The notes beneath the pieces are model-generated. The model was given only the letters and a program-made list of their open reading frames with translations. It ran no database searches and had not been told where the DNA came from. A DNA stretch of 64,000 nucleotides from Gammaproteobacteria bacterium (GTDB taxonomy: Bacteria > Pseudomonadota > Gammaproteobacteria > Nitrosococcales > Methylophagaceae), in assembly GCA_014859375.1 (NCBI GenBank), contig JACUUH010000001.1, positions 1 through 64,000 on the forward strand, in the 5' to 3' direction. Position numbers and translations under genes: made by a program. How positions within the stretch are numbered: position 1 is the first letter of the stretch; each line of letters starts with the position of its first letter. Below, piece by piece: positions 48,456 to 56,921 of this stretch.

Positions 48456-48677
48456 ATGAAAGTGATTAAAGGTAATGACATTGATTATTTGTTGGGATTC
48501 ACTCAAGCTAAGAATGTTTCTTTAGCCCAAGGTGCGGTGGTGGAAGCAGTTGAGAAGTTATCTAATAAATATAGAGATAACAAACTGCGACTGAGAGTCC
48601 CAGTGTCTACTCATAATTTCTTTGAGGAGGTTCAAGGGTTATTACCCGAACACTTAACTTTACAAGTAGTTGCATAG
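48456..48677 (+). CDS. hypothetical protein
   Basis: 73 aa ORF. Confidence 0.5.
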   Translation: MKVIKGNDIDYLLGFTQAKNVSLAQGAVVEAVEKLSNKYRDNKLRLRVPVSTHNFFEEVQGLLPEHLTLQVVA

Positions 48678-48754
48678 ATATTCTAAATGATGGAAGCGCG
48701 TGATCGCATTCTATCTGATATTGAGACCGACTAAATAATAAAAGGAAATAAAAA

Positions 48755-49231
48755 ATGAGCAAGATTTTAAACAAAGAAGTTATGCATGTAGAAATGTCTG
48801 ATCGCTACCACACATCATCGGAAGGTGTGGTGAGTCACATAGGGTCGGTTATGACATTTTTAATTTACGATAAACCACATACGGGCATAAAGCCTATGGT
48901 GAATACCATTGCCAACGTCATACCCACAATGTCCACAGGTGATATGCTTCGGGTTAGATTCTCTGATTATCCATTGTCCTTTGAGATTACATTAACTGGT
49001 ATTTTAGTGACTGATCGAGATGATATTGCTGAACCGGTACTATTTGTTTATTGCGAAGATAACTATGATGATTGTCCATCACTACCTAACTTAACTGACT
49101 ACGGTGTCTGCTATGAAGATTATCTGGTACAGGAGCTAGGTGCTCTTAGCTTCGAACATTACTTCTTTAAGAATTTAGCGACGTCAACCAATTTTGAGTT
49201 ATTACGCAAGTTTCATAACCTATTCCGTTAA
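48755..49231 (+). CDS. hypothetical protein
   Basis: 158 aa ORF. Confidence 0.5.
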   Translation: MSKILNKEVMHVEMSDRYHTSSEGVVSHIGSVMTFLIYDKPHTGIKPMVNTIANVIPTMSTGDMLRVRFSDYPLSFEITLTGILVTDRDDIAEPVLFVYCEDNYDDCPSLPNLTDYGVCYEDYLVQELGALSFEHYFFKNLATSTNFELLRKFHNLFR

Positions 49232-49244
49232 TTAATTACTACAG

Positions 49245-49292
49245 GGAAAATGAGTCTTAAAGACTCATTTTCCTATAACTATTTTTTTTTTG
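49245..49292 (+). terminator. intrinsic terminator
   Basis: GGAAAATGAGTCTTAAAGACTCATTTTCC then T10. Confidence 0.8.
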
Positions 49293-49297
49293 CATTT

Positions 49298-49335
49298 AAC
49301 TCTAAGTCAACGCCATATTACTTTATTGATAATAA
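49298..49335 (+). promoter_or_regulatory. early-like promoter element (CTAAGTCAACGCCATATTACTTTATTGATAATA)
   Basis: AAGTCAAnnnCATATTAC; CATATTAC at 49314-49321. Confidence 0.55.
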
Positions 49336-49355
49336 AAGGTTAGCAGGAGGAAATC

Positions 49356-49664
49356 ATGCAAGTCATAACCTTAAAGGCGAACTTGTATCTGGTATTAGAT
49401 ACCGGATCGCCTATCGTTAAAAACACCGTAGATGCTTGTTCTAAAAAGAGCTACATGGTGTTCAAACCAGTAACCAGAGCCCTCTTTGAAAGGGCGGCAA
49501 CGGTGCGGTGGGAGTGCGCGCGCGCCCAATATCGAGAGGTATTGGAATTATTAACAGTAGATAAAGAGCATGTCACCGTAGTTGTCGATAAGAATGACAA
49601 CGACCTTTATGCTCTTTATCTTGGTCTTAACTCTAACAAGAACGTTAGAGTGATTTTAAAATAA
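49356..49664 (+). CDS. hypothetical protein
   Basis: 102 aa ORF, GCAGGAGG RBS. Confidence 0.6.
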   Translation: MQVITLKANLYLVLDTGSPIVKNTVDACSKKSYMVFKPVTRALFERAATVRWECARAQYREVLELLTVDKEHVTVVVDKNDNDLYALYLGLNSNKNVRVILK

Positions 49665-49685
49665 AAAAAAAATAGGAGATTTATC

Positions 49686-50177
49686 ATGAGTGCATTAAAA
49701 ATTGTAGCGGGTGTAGTAGGTGCCATTACAGTGGGGGTCGCTGTTGGTTACATAACGGTAAAAAGAAAAAAGAAAAAAGAAGAGCAAAACAAACCATCCA
49801 AAAACGAATGGGTCTTTGGGCTCGTTGACGAGGTGGTTAACAACCCACCTTCACTCAAGGAGCAGTCAGACGCCAATGAAACGGCGTTTGAATACCTGTT
49901 CACCGTCGCTCCAGAACATTGGGCGGTGGGGTCTGACTGCTCACTAGTGGAGTTCTCCACTAGTGAGTGTGGAGACGACACGTCTGAGTTTTATGCCTCC
50001 GGTACATGCGGGGGTAAACGGTTCTTGGCCGTGGCGAACACACTAAATAACAGATATGTCATTTACGGTGAAGACTCAGGTTGGTTAAACCTTCCTGAAG
50101 GTTACAATGAAGACACACCCTTGGGTGTCTTCTTTAGACCTCCAGTGGAGGAGGACAATGCCGTTAAAGTAGATTAG
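49686..50177 (+). CDS. single-TM protein with soluble C-terminal domain
   Basis: MSALKIVAGVVGAITVGVAVGYITVKRKKKKEE N-terminus resembling the 429-617 ORF. Confidence 0.65.
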   Translation: MSALKIVAGVVGAITVGVAVGYITVKRKKKKEEQNKPSKNEWVFGLVDEVVNNPPSLKEQSDANETAFEYLFTVAPEHWAVGSDCSLVEFSTSECGDDTSEFYASGTCGGKRFLAVANTLNNRYVIYGEDSGWLNLPEGYNEDTPLGVFFRPPVEEDNAVKVD

Positions 50178-50185
50178 GTTATAAT

Positions 50186-50218
50186 ACAGCAAGGGGCTTC
50201 CCTTGCTGTATTTTTTTT
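50186..50218 (+). terminator. intrinsic terminator
   Basis: TACAGCAAGGG-GCTT-CCCTTGCTGTA then T8. Confidence 0.8.
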
Positions 50219-50289
50219 GTTTAATATAGTAACTTTTTTAGTTTTTTAATATTATGACCTTTTTTAACAGGATACTAATAGGAGAGAAA

Positions 50290-51318
50290 ATGTCGCTATT
50301 AAAGAAATATGCAACGGTGGAAGAAACAGTCGGAGAATCAACACAAAAGGTTGAAGGTATACTGTCGATAGAAACTACACTAAAAACTAATGTATTAGAA
50401 ACAACTGATGTATCTACAGAAGGGTTAATAGATAATATAAAAACCTGGTGGCAGACATCCAAAGATAAAGCGGCGGCTAAAACCACCAATTGGAATAACT
50501 ATAAAGAAAACTTAACCGATATAGAAACTAGGTTATCACTTATAGAGAAAAGTCTTAAGGGCAGTAAGTACGAAGGTAGTTGGACTTTTGACATTACTCC
50601 TTACTTTACGACTTTTTATATAAATAAAGAAAATGTTTGGCTAAACGATTTTGTTACCTTGCTGAAAAAAGAATTGAAAAGATCTAATGACTTTAGTACT
50701 AAAGTGCACAAAGAGTCTGTCAAAGCTTTAAAGGAAATGGCGGTTAAGGGTAAGAAAGTAAACGTAGACAGTACTGTAGAAGATTTTGATAAGAGCATCG
50801 AACCTATATTAAAAATAAAAAGACCTAATGTCTTAGTGCCTAGAGAGTATTTTAAAGACGGTCAGTTCTTTAGAGCTAAAGAAATAGCGGCTGGAAAACA
50901 CCCTGGTTCAGTAACGTTAATGGTAAATGCCGAAGGTCCTAAGTTTACTACCTTAGCAAAAAAACAGGATAAAGCTAAAAGAGAAGTTACTTTAACTATT
51001 AAGTCGGTCATGGAGATGATCTCCTACATCAAACCTTTACTTAAAAATTTAGACACTTATCATACCGATGATGATATTTTTGTTAAAAGCTTTAACGAGG
51101 CATATTTAGTATTTGATACCATATTAGATGACCTAAGTAGCGCTTCCTTTAAACCAGTGGAATCAGATAACTTAACTCCTTATTTTAGAGCTATGATTTC
51201 ACATAAGGAATTTATAGACCTTATTGAATATAATGATAATATCATAACCCTAGCTGGTCTAAAGTTGGTTATAAATACTCTAGAACGGTTTGCTAAACAT
51301 GTCAATGATAATTCGTAA
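50290..51318 (+). CDS. putative inner-head/inner-body-like virion protein
   Basis: MSLLKKYATVEETVGES... with STEG-type candidate cleavage site; helical, Lys-rich. Track ORF starts at 50254; ATG 50290 has GGAGAG. Confidence 0.45.
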   Translation: MSLLKKYATVEETVGESTQKVEGILSIETTLKTNVLETTDVSTEGLIDNIKTWWQTSKDKAAAKTTNWNNYKENLTDIETRLSLIEKSLKGSKYEGSWTFDITPYFTTFYINKENVWLNDFVTLLKKELKRSNDFSTKVHKESVKALKEMAVKGKKVNVDSTVEDFDKSIEPILKIKRPNVLVPREYFKDGQFFRAKEIAAGKHPGSVTLMVNAEGPKFTTLAKKQDKAKREVTLTIKSVMEMISYIKPLLKNLDTYHTDDDIFVKSFNEAYLVFDTILDDLSSASFKPVESDNLTPYFRAMISHKEFIDLIEYNDNIITLAGLKLVINTLERFAKHVNDNS

Positions 51319-51326
51319 GGTGTTAA

Positions 51327-51662
51327 ATGAAGATAATGTTAAAAGTTAGATCTAATCTTGATCGAATGAAAAATAGATTAGCTTGTATTCACCTGGTGCC
51401 AGTCAACGGTAAAGATGACGTTCTTATAGGTAGATACATCAGTCATGGTCTTTGCCCCAATGGTAGATTACTTATAGATGTCATAACAGAGAAAGGTCAT
51501 GGTAGAGGTTATCTAAAAACCAAAGGCGAATTTGATTATGTAGAAATCAATGAGTTTGTCCAAAAGGAACATTTTGATTACTCAATGCTTGAGAAGTATC
51601 ATGAAATGCCTTTAAGACTCAAAACAGTTTTAACTTATAGTCTTATTAGACTAAAACAATGA
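51327..51662 (+). CDS. hypothetical protein
   Basis: 111 aa ORF. Confidence 0.5.
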   Translation: MKIMLKVRSNLDRMKNRLACIHLVPVNGKDDVLIGRYISHGLCPNGRLLIDVITEKGHGRGYLKTKGEFDYVEINEFVQKEHFDYSMLEKYHEMPLRLKTVLTYSLIRLKQ

Positions 51663-51678
51663 TTGAAGGAAGTAATGC

Positions 51679-51969
51679 ATGCAAAACATCCTAGGTAAAT
51701 ATACGGAAGCTAACGTATCTCAAGAAGAAGGTAAAGAAAATCCTTTGGAAGAATTAGTTGATAAAACTGAGTATCATGTTTTTAAAGGGACTAACCGAGT
51801 GGTTTGTTGCTTGCATTTAAAAAAAGGTGGTTCTGTCATTGCTGTCTCTGATGCACCAGTGGAAGATGATTTCAATGAAGATGTAGGTAAAAGCATAGCG
51901 CGTGATCGAGCAATGGATCAGCTATCCATGATGGAGAACTATGCTAAAAGTAAAGGGTCTAGTAAGTAG
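51679..51969 (+). CDS. hypothetical protein
   Basis: 96 aa ORF. Confidence 0.5.
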   Translation: MQNILGKYTEANVSQEEGKENPLEELVDKTEYHVFKGTNRVVCCLHLKKGGSVIAVSDAPVEDDFNEDVGKSIARDRAMDQLSMMENYAKSKGSSK

Positions 51970-51998
51970 ACAGTTAAGTAAAAAAAGGAAATAAAAAA

Positions 51999-53192
51999 AT
52001 GAGTTTATTACAGAAGTATAATGTAGTGGGTGAACCTACGGTAGAGAGTTTTTTAGAGAATTTGGATCAAGTTGTTCATAAACTAGAAACCTCTTCTAAA
52101 CATATGACTATTTTAGACGCAGAGATAGCTAGAATAGAAGGTTTGGAAGCTAAAGGAGTGACTGTTTCTGTTGAGGATGCTTCTTCTGAGTTACTGGAAG
52201 TAGTTAGATGTCTTTCAAACGAGATTGATCTTGAATCTTTAGGTATTGAAGACGAAGTCGGTGGACATAGCGATCTTTTAAAGAGATTGTTAGATGGTGT
52301 AATTCAGGACAAAATAAGAACTATTAATTTATTTCTCGACGTCTTTAAAAGTTGGCCAAGTATGGCTAAGAAGTATAAAGAAAAGCTTACAGGTCAGAAA
52401 AATAAACTAAAAAATATAAACAAAGATGTAAATTTTAAATCCCATATAACAACCGAATCAATTGCAAGAATTTTCCTTAAGGCGAAAGGTAAAAAATGGG
52501 AGATGTCGGACTCTATTGTTCAAGACATTTCAGATTTAAATAATTTGGCAGATTTTTTTATTAACGATTATCATCCTAGGGTATCGTCGATTTTATTAGA
52601 CGCCGTTGGACTTTTAGACAAAATTAGTAAAGATAATACCGACGCTAATGAAATTTTGAAAAAATTTCTATCATCCACACCTAGTTTGGATAAAATAATA
52701 CCTAAAAAATACTTGACTACATTTATATCAGGTACCGAGTTAAAAATAGAAGATAAATCTGAAAGTATTTTGGGTAAATTAGGATTACAGAAAGGTAAAG
52801 AAGTAAAATTCACATCAGCTTCCGAGGGGTTTTTTAAAGACGCGTTTAAACTTTATAAATTAGAATACCCTGACGTTAGAATGAGTTATAAAGAATTATC
52901 CGATTTAATAGACGAATCTGAAAAAACGTTAACTATAATTGAAGAAACCATGGGTGTGAGTAAAGGGTTTGAGGAAATTAATAAAAGAATAGACGTAGCG
53001 TTAAACAAACATCTCAAAGGTCTTGAAGGTGTCTCCGACATCGACGCAGATACTTTAAAGGGCTTAGGGGAAATATTGAAAGACTTATCGACCAATGCCA
53101 TTAAACCTATGATTAGTATATCAAAAACTATTATTTTGACCAATAGTCAAACTTACATGTTAACTGACAGCCTCTTAAAAAACCCCGAGTAA
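51999..53192 (+). CDS. putative inner-head-like virion protein, paralog of the 50290 ORF
   Basis: MSLLQKYNVVGEPTVESFLENL... shares the N-terminal MSLL[KQ]KY..V pattern and helical Lys-rich character. Confidence 0.45.
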   Translation: MSLLQKYNVVGEPTVESFLENLDQVVHKLETSSKHMTILDAEIARIEGLEAKGVTVSVEDASSELLEVVRCLSNEIDLESLGIEDEVGGHSDLLKRLLDGVIQDKIRTINLFLDVFKSWPSMAKKYKEKLTGQKNKLKNINKDVNFKSHITTESIARIFLKAKGKKWEMSDSIVQDISDLNNLADFFINDYHPRVSSILLDAVGLLDKISKDNTDANEILKKFLSSTPSLDKIIPKKYLTTFISGTELKIEDKSESILGKLGLQKGKEVKFTSASEGFFKDAFKLYKLEYPDVRMSYKELSDLIDESEKTLTIIEETMGVSKGFEEINKRIDVALNKHLKGLEGVSDIDADTLKGLGEILKDLSTNAIKPMISISKTIILTNSQTYMLTDSLLKNPE

Positions 53193-53199
53193 TAATATA

Positions 53200-53355
53200 A
53201 TGTCCAATTGGAACCCAGAATTTACAGAAGCGCAACGAAATAAGAATTTAAAACGATTGTCTAAATTTAGTGAAGTATCCTTGGAAGCTATTCCTTCTAT
53301 ACTTAGTTGTACAGAAGATTATTACGGTATGGATAATCCATCAATTAGATGGTGA
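53200..53355 (+). CDS. small hypothetical protein (51 aa), absent from the ORF track in this frame
   Basis: MSNWNPEFTEAQRNKNLKRLSKFSEVSLEAIPSILSCTEDYYGMDNPSIRW; weak RBS. Confidence 0.4.
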   Translation: MSNWNPEFTEAQRNKNLKRLSKFSEVSLEAIPSILSCTEDYYGMDNPSIRW

Positions 53356-53365
53356 ACAAAAAAAT

Positions 53366-53398
53366 AATAGAGTAGAGGGTTTCCCCCTCTACTCTATT
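53366..53398. terminator. bidirectional terminator
   Basis: AATAGAGTAGAGGG...CCCTCTACTCTATT. Confidence 0.8.
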
Positions 53399-53406
53399 TA
53401 TAACGT

Positions 53407-55098
53407 TTATGCTACGTTTTCAGTATCTTTAATAAACTCTTCAAGTAATGTGTCGAACTTTGGAGCTTTAAAGATGTTACAGGCTATCTCTACTGCGTTA
53501 ACTGGTCCACCTGTAAGGTTTATACCAGTGAACCTCTGAACTTCCTCAGGCACGCCTCTAATTCTACATAACTCACGATAAGTAGTTTCCTTAGACATAT
53601 TCAAGAATACTTGAGTGGAAGGGTAACTACTACTAACGTCTAAGTCAGCAACGTGTGTGAATATAAGCGTAGATAAATCTGGAACTTCTCTAACTACCTT
53701 AACACCGTTGTGTAGCGCTAAGTGAGCAGGTAACGTTATAATCCAATTTCTCATTGATACAACATGCTTATCTAAATCATCCACCATGTCATCGGATGCA
53801 GCAGCTACCACCAAACCTTTCTCTTCACAGAAAACATTTAATTGATCCACTAATCGTTTAGGTTGAGAATCAAATATGTAAAATTCGGAAATACCGGATA
53901 GAACAGTTATTGTCACAGCGAGATCTTTAACTTTCTCATCGAAAAGTTCAACACCTATGCAGTCAAATAAGTTATATACCCCATATTCAACTTTATACTT
54001 ATCCTGCATTATTACGTGCCAGGCTAAGCCTTCATGATCTTTAGCCTCTTCAAACTTTAACTTACGCACACCTAAATGCTTATTTAATTGGAAATCTAAA
54101 CTATAAGACGTATCATTAGATCCAGCTAAGCGAACCCTCTTATAAGTACACATAGAGTCAATCAACATAAAACTTGCTGGACACATAGCCTTATGCCATC
54201 GGTCAGCAGGATGTATAGGTGTTATGAGACCAGACGCTGTGACCTTCTGACTTTTACCTTGCATATATTTAAAGAATCTATACTCGGGTGGGACTATTGG
54301 ATCGCTAAAGACCTCAGCTGGATCATAACCACCATTCTTTAAACATTCTACAATTTTGGGTATATCGAAATCTATATTCCATATTGTTAAGAAATCAGGT
54401 TGCCATTCATGAGCTCTAGCTATAACCTTGGCACAGGCCTCCGCTGCCGTATCACATATCAACACCTCTAAATTAATGTTTCTAGACTTCATGTACTCGC
54501 CTAGTAACTCATCTGTCTTTTTTCTCAACTTGGCTTCAAAGTTAGTATCACCGTCGATAAACTCTTTTGTAACTGCGAGAACAGCTTTATCTTTAAACGT
54601 TATAGTTACATATATCGGTCTACCATGACCGTGTACTACATCTGTTTCTATATCTAGTACAGCTACCGAGTTCTCACTGAAAGCATCGGGATATCTTTCT
54701 CTATATTTTTTCTTCATTAATGTTGCAGGGGAAATGTCTGTACCGTAAAGATAAGGGCTTCTAGCCAAAGTCTTAAGTCCACCTTTAGCACCAGGTCTAC
54801 CTAACGCTCGACCTATTGATCTTAGTAAATTATTCTGGGTAGTGGTGAATTTCTGTAACTTTGTTACTTCTTCCCATTCTTTCTTATCTTTATGTTTTTG
54901 AAACCCTGGTTTAGTCACGTAGAAATCACGTTTAAAGTTTTTCAACATAACCATATTAGGAATTTTTCTACCATCTTTGGTGTGAATAACTTCTTTAATG
55001 ACTAAAAGATCATCGTAGCTACCATTGTTAGCTTTGCAATAATTAACATGTTTACATTCAAGAGCTTCTATTTGTTCTTTAGATACTGGTCTAACCAC
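53407..55098 (-). CDS. family-B DNA polymerase, N-terminal part (exonuclease + motif A)
   Basis: Exo I AVLDIETD, Exo II TIWNIDFDIP, Exo III-like YNLFDCIGVE, motif A HVADLDVSSSYPS; ends before motifs B/C. Confidence 0.8.
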   Translation of the reverse strand: MVRPVSKEQIEALECKHVNYCKANNGSYDDLLVIKEVIHTKDGRKIPNMVMLKNFKRDFYVTKPGFQKHKDKKEWEEVTKLQKFTTTQNNLLRSIGRALGRPGAKGGLKTLARSPYLYGTDISPATLMKKKYRERYPDAFSENSVAVLDIETDVVHGHGRPIYVTITFKDKAVLAVTKEFIDGDTNFEAKLRKKTDELLGEYMKSRNINLEVLICDTAAEACAKVIARAHEWQPDFLTIWNIDFDIPKIVECLKNGGYDPAEVFSDPIVPPEYRFFKYMQGKSQKVTASGLITPIHPADRWHKAMCPASFMLIDSMCTYKRVRLAGSNDTSYSLDFQLNKHLGVRKLKFEEAKDHEGLAWHVIMQDKYKVEYGVYNLFDCIGVELFDEKVKDLAVTITVLSGISEFYIFDSQPKRLVDQLNVFCEEKGLVVAAASDDMVDDLDKHVVSMRNWIITLPAHLALHNGVKVVREVPDLSTLIFTHVADLDVSSSYPSTQVFLNMSKETTYRELCRIRGVPEEVQRFTGINLTGGPVNAVEIACNIFKAPKFDTLLEEFIKDTENVA

Positions 55099-55183
55099 GA
55101 TTCTTGTGCTCCTTATTATGAGTTGATTAAAACATCTATTACATTAGGGTCGTAGATAAGAATTTATATTCGGAGGTATTCAA

Positions 55184-56464
55184 ATGGCTAGAAAGCCGCT
55201 ATTAGTTTCTAACGAGGCTATTAACCATCAACCGGAGAGCATGTTATTTAAGGACTTAGTAATTAACCTTAGAGACATAGTGGAAAGAGAAAATAAAAAT
55301 GCGATGACCAATCAAGAGGTCACCAAAGTTCTAGACACTATCTCCAAAATTATTCAAAAGCGCGTAGGGGTTAATGCTAATGTCACGTTAGGTAAAGAAA
55401 ACTTTGCTAATGCGTGGGTTTTTTTCCCTGACTTAGATAGAAATAACCCAGTCCTAACGGATTACCATAGACATTATAATTCTTCTACAGAAGGGCTAAA
55501 GGCACTTAAGAAGAATAAAGGTTCTGTTTTAAAAGGCGAAGTCGATAGAGTTAACTCTAAAGTCAGTGGTGTGTTTTCTAAACTAGATGTAAAAATAGTT
55601 GTTACTAAAGGTTTGATATTTGATAACTACTATAAGTTCACAGCTGAGGAAGTAGCTGCTATCATTATACACGAGATAGGTCATGTATTTACATACTTTG
55701 AACACTTGGGTACTATGATCACCACTAACTATATCCTTCAACATACCTCAAGATCATTAATGAATGAGAGAGAGCTTGTTAGACAATATGAGATTATAGG
55801 TGAGTTAGAAGATGTCACTGGTATCAAGGTGGACGATAAAGACGCTCTTATAAAAGCTAAAAATGAGACTATTGTTCAAACAGTTATTCTCAGACAAATG
55901 ATGCAAAAGAGAGTTTCTGAATTGGACTCTAAAACTTACGATCTAACGGCATGGGAAATGTTGTCTGATCAATTTGCTACTCGTCACGGCGCTGGTAAAT
56001 ATAATGTTACAGTACTGGATAAGACTCATAGATCATCTGGCGATTTAGCTTACATGTCCTCTTTTGGGTTTGGTATTAATAATTTACTTAATTTGCTGAG
56101 TCTGCTATTTATAACAGTTATCACTGCGGGTATAATGTTAGCTGTACTTATCATCTTTGGTAAACCTACGGAAAGTCTTTACGATAACACATTCGACAGA
56201 TTTAGTCGCATTAAACGCGATATGGTAGACTCTCTAAAGAACCCTAAGTTAGATTCTGAGACTAAGAAGAGAATTGCTTCGGATATTGAAGACGTAGATA
56301 AGATCATCAATGGTTTAACTAATCGCAAAGATATCTTCACTAGTATTTGGTTAACCTTGAATTCTAAAGGTAGAAGAGAGTATGATCAAATGACATTTCA
56401 ACATGAGTTAGAGCAACTTGCCAATAACGATCTGTTCGTTAAAGCTGCTAAGTTATCTACTTAA
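55184..56464 (+). CDS. putative membrane-associated zinc metalloprotease
   Basis: AAIIIHEIGHVFTYFEH (HEXXH) with a C-terminal hydrophobic segment LLNLLSLLFITVITAGIMLAVLIIFG. Confidence 0.7.
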   Translation: MARKPLLVSNEAINHQPESMLFKDLVINLRDIVERENKNAMTNQEVTKVLDTISKIIQKRVGVNANVTLGKENFANAWVFFPDLDRNNPVLTDYHRHYNSSTEGLKALKKNKGSVLKGEVDRVNSKVSGVFSKLDVKIVVTKGLIFDNYYKFTAEEVAAIIIHEIGHVFTYFEHLGTMITTNYILQHTSRSLMNERELVRQYEIIGELEDVTGIKVDDKDALIKAKNETIVQTVILRQMMQKRVSELDSKTYDLTAWEMLSDQFATRHGAGKYNVTVLDKTHRSSGDLAYMSSFGFGINNLLNLLSLLFITVITAGIMLAVLIIFGKPTESLYDNTFDRFSRIKRDMVDSLKNPKLDSETKKRIASDIEDVDKIINGLTNRKDIFTSIWLTLNSKGRREYDQMTFQHELEQLANNDLFVKAAKLST

Positions 56465-56485
56465 TAAATAAAGAAGGTTTAATAA

Positions 56486-56905
56486 ATGGACATTATTCAA
56501 GTCGTTAAAAGCATCCAGGAAGATAAAGGCATTGACTTCCAAGATAAGGGTAAGTATACCGAGATCGTTGTAGCTGAACACGTAGCTTATCTTTTATCTA
56601 TTCCTGCAACTCCACTAGAAGAGGTGGCAATGTGGTTTAGAGCTAACCTTAAAGTATCCGCACTGCAAGAAATTGGTAAAGCTAACGAAATTACAGTTTT
56701 AGACATTGATAGAACAGTTGAACTGGTATTCAGTATTTGGTTAATCAGATACAATGTAGTTCACCGTATGAACGACGCACGTACAGGTAGACTATTGTCT
56801 CACGTGGTGGCGTCAGACTACATTACGCTGCAACCTAAGACTATTGAATTGCTAAAGCGTTACGCTAATAAATTTACCAGTAAAGCAGTTGTACCTGTAA
56901 CTTAA
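56486..56905 (+). CDS. hypothetical protein
   Basis: 139 aa ORF. Confidence 0.5.
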   Translation: MDIIQVVKSIQEDKGIDFQDKGKYTEIVVAEHVAYLLSIPATPLEEVAMWFRANLKVSALQEIGKANEITVLDIDRTVELVFSIWLIRYNVVHRMNDARTGRLLSHVVASDYITLQPKTIELLKRYANKFTSKAVVPVT

Positions 56906-56921
56906 TTAATAGGAGGGTGAA

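Noticed and set aside
50238-53143. Minus-strand ORFs in the inner-head-like genes
   Set aside because: Antisense shadows of Lys/Glu-rich coding sequence.
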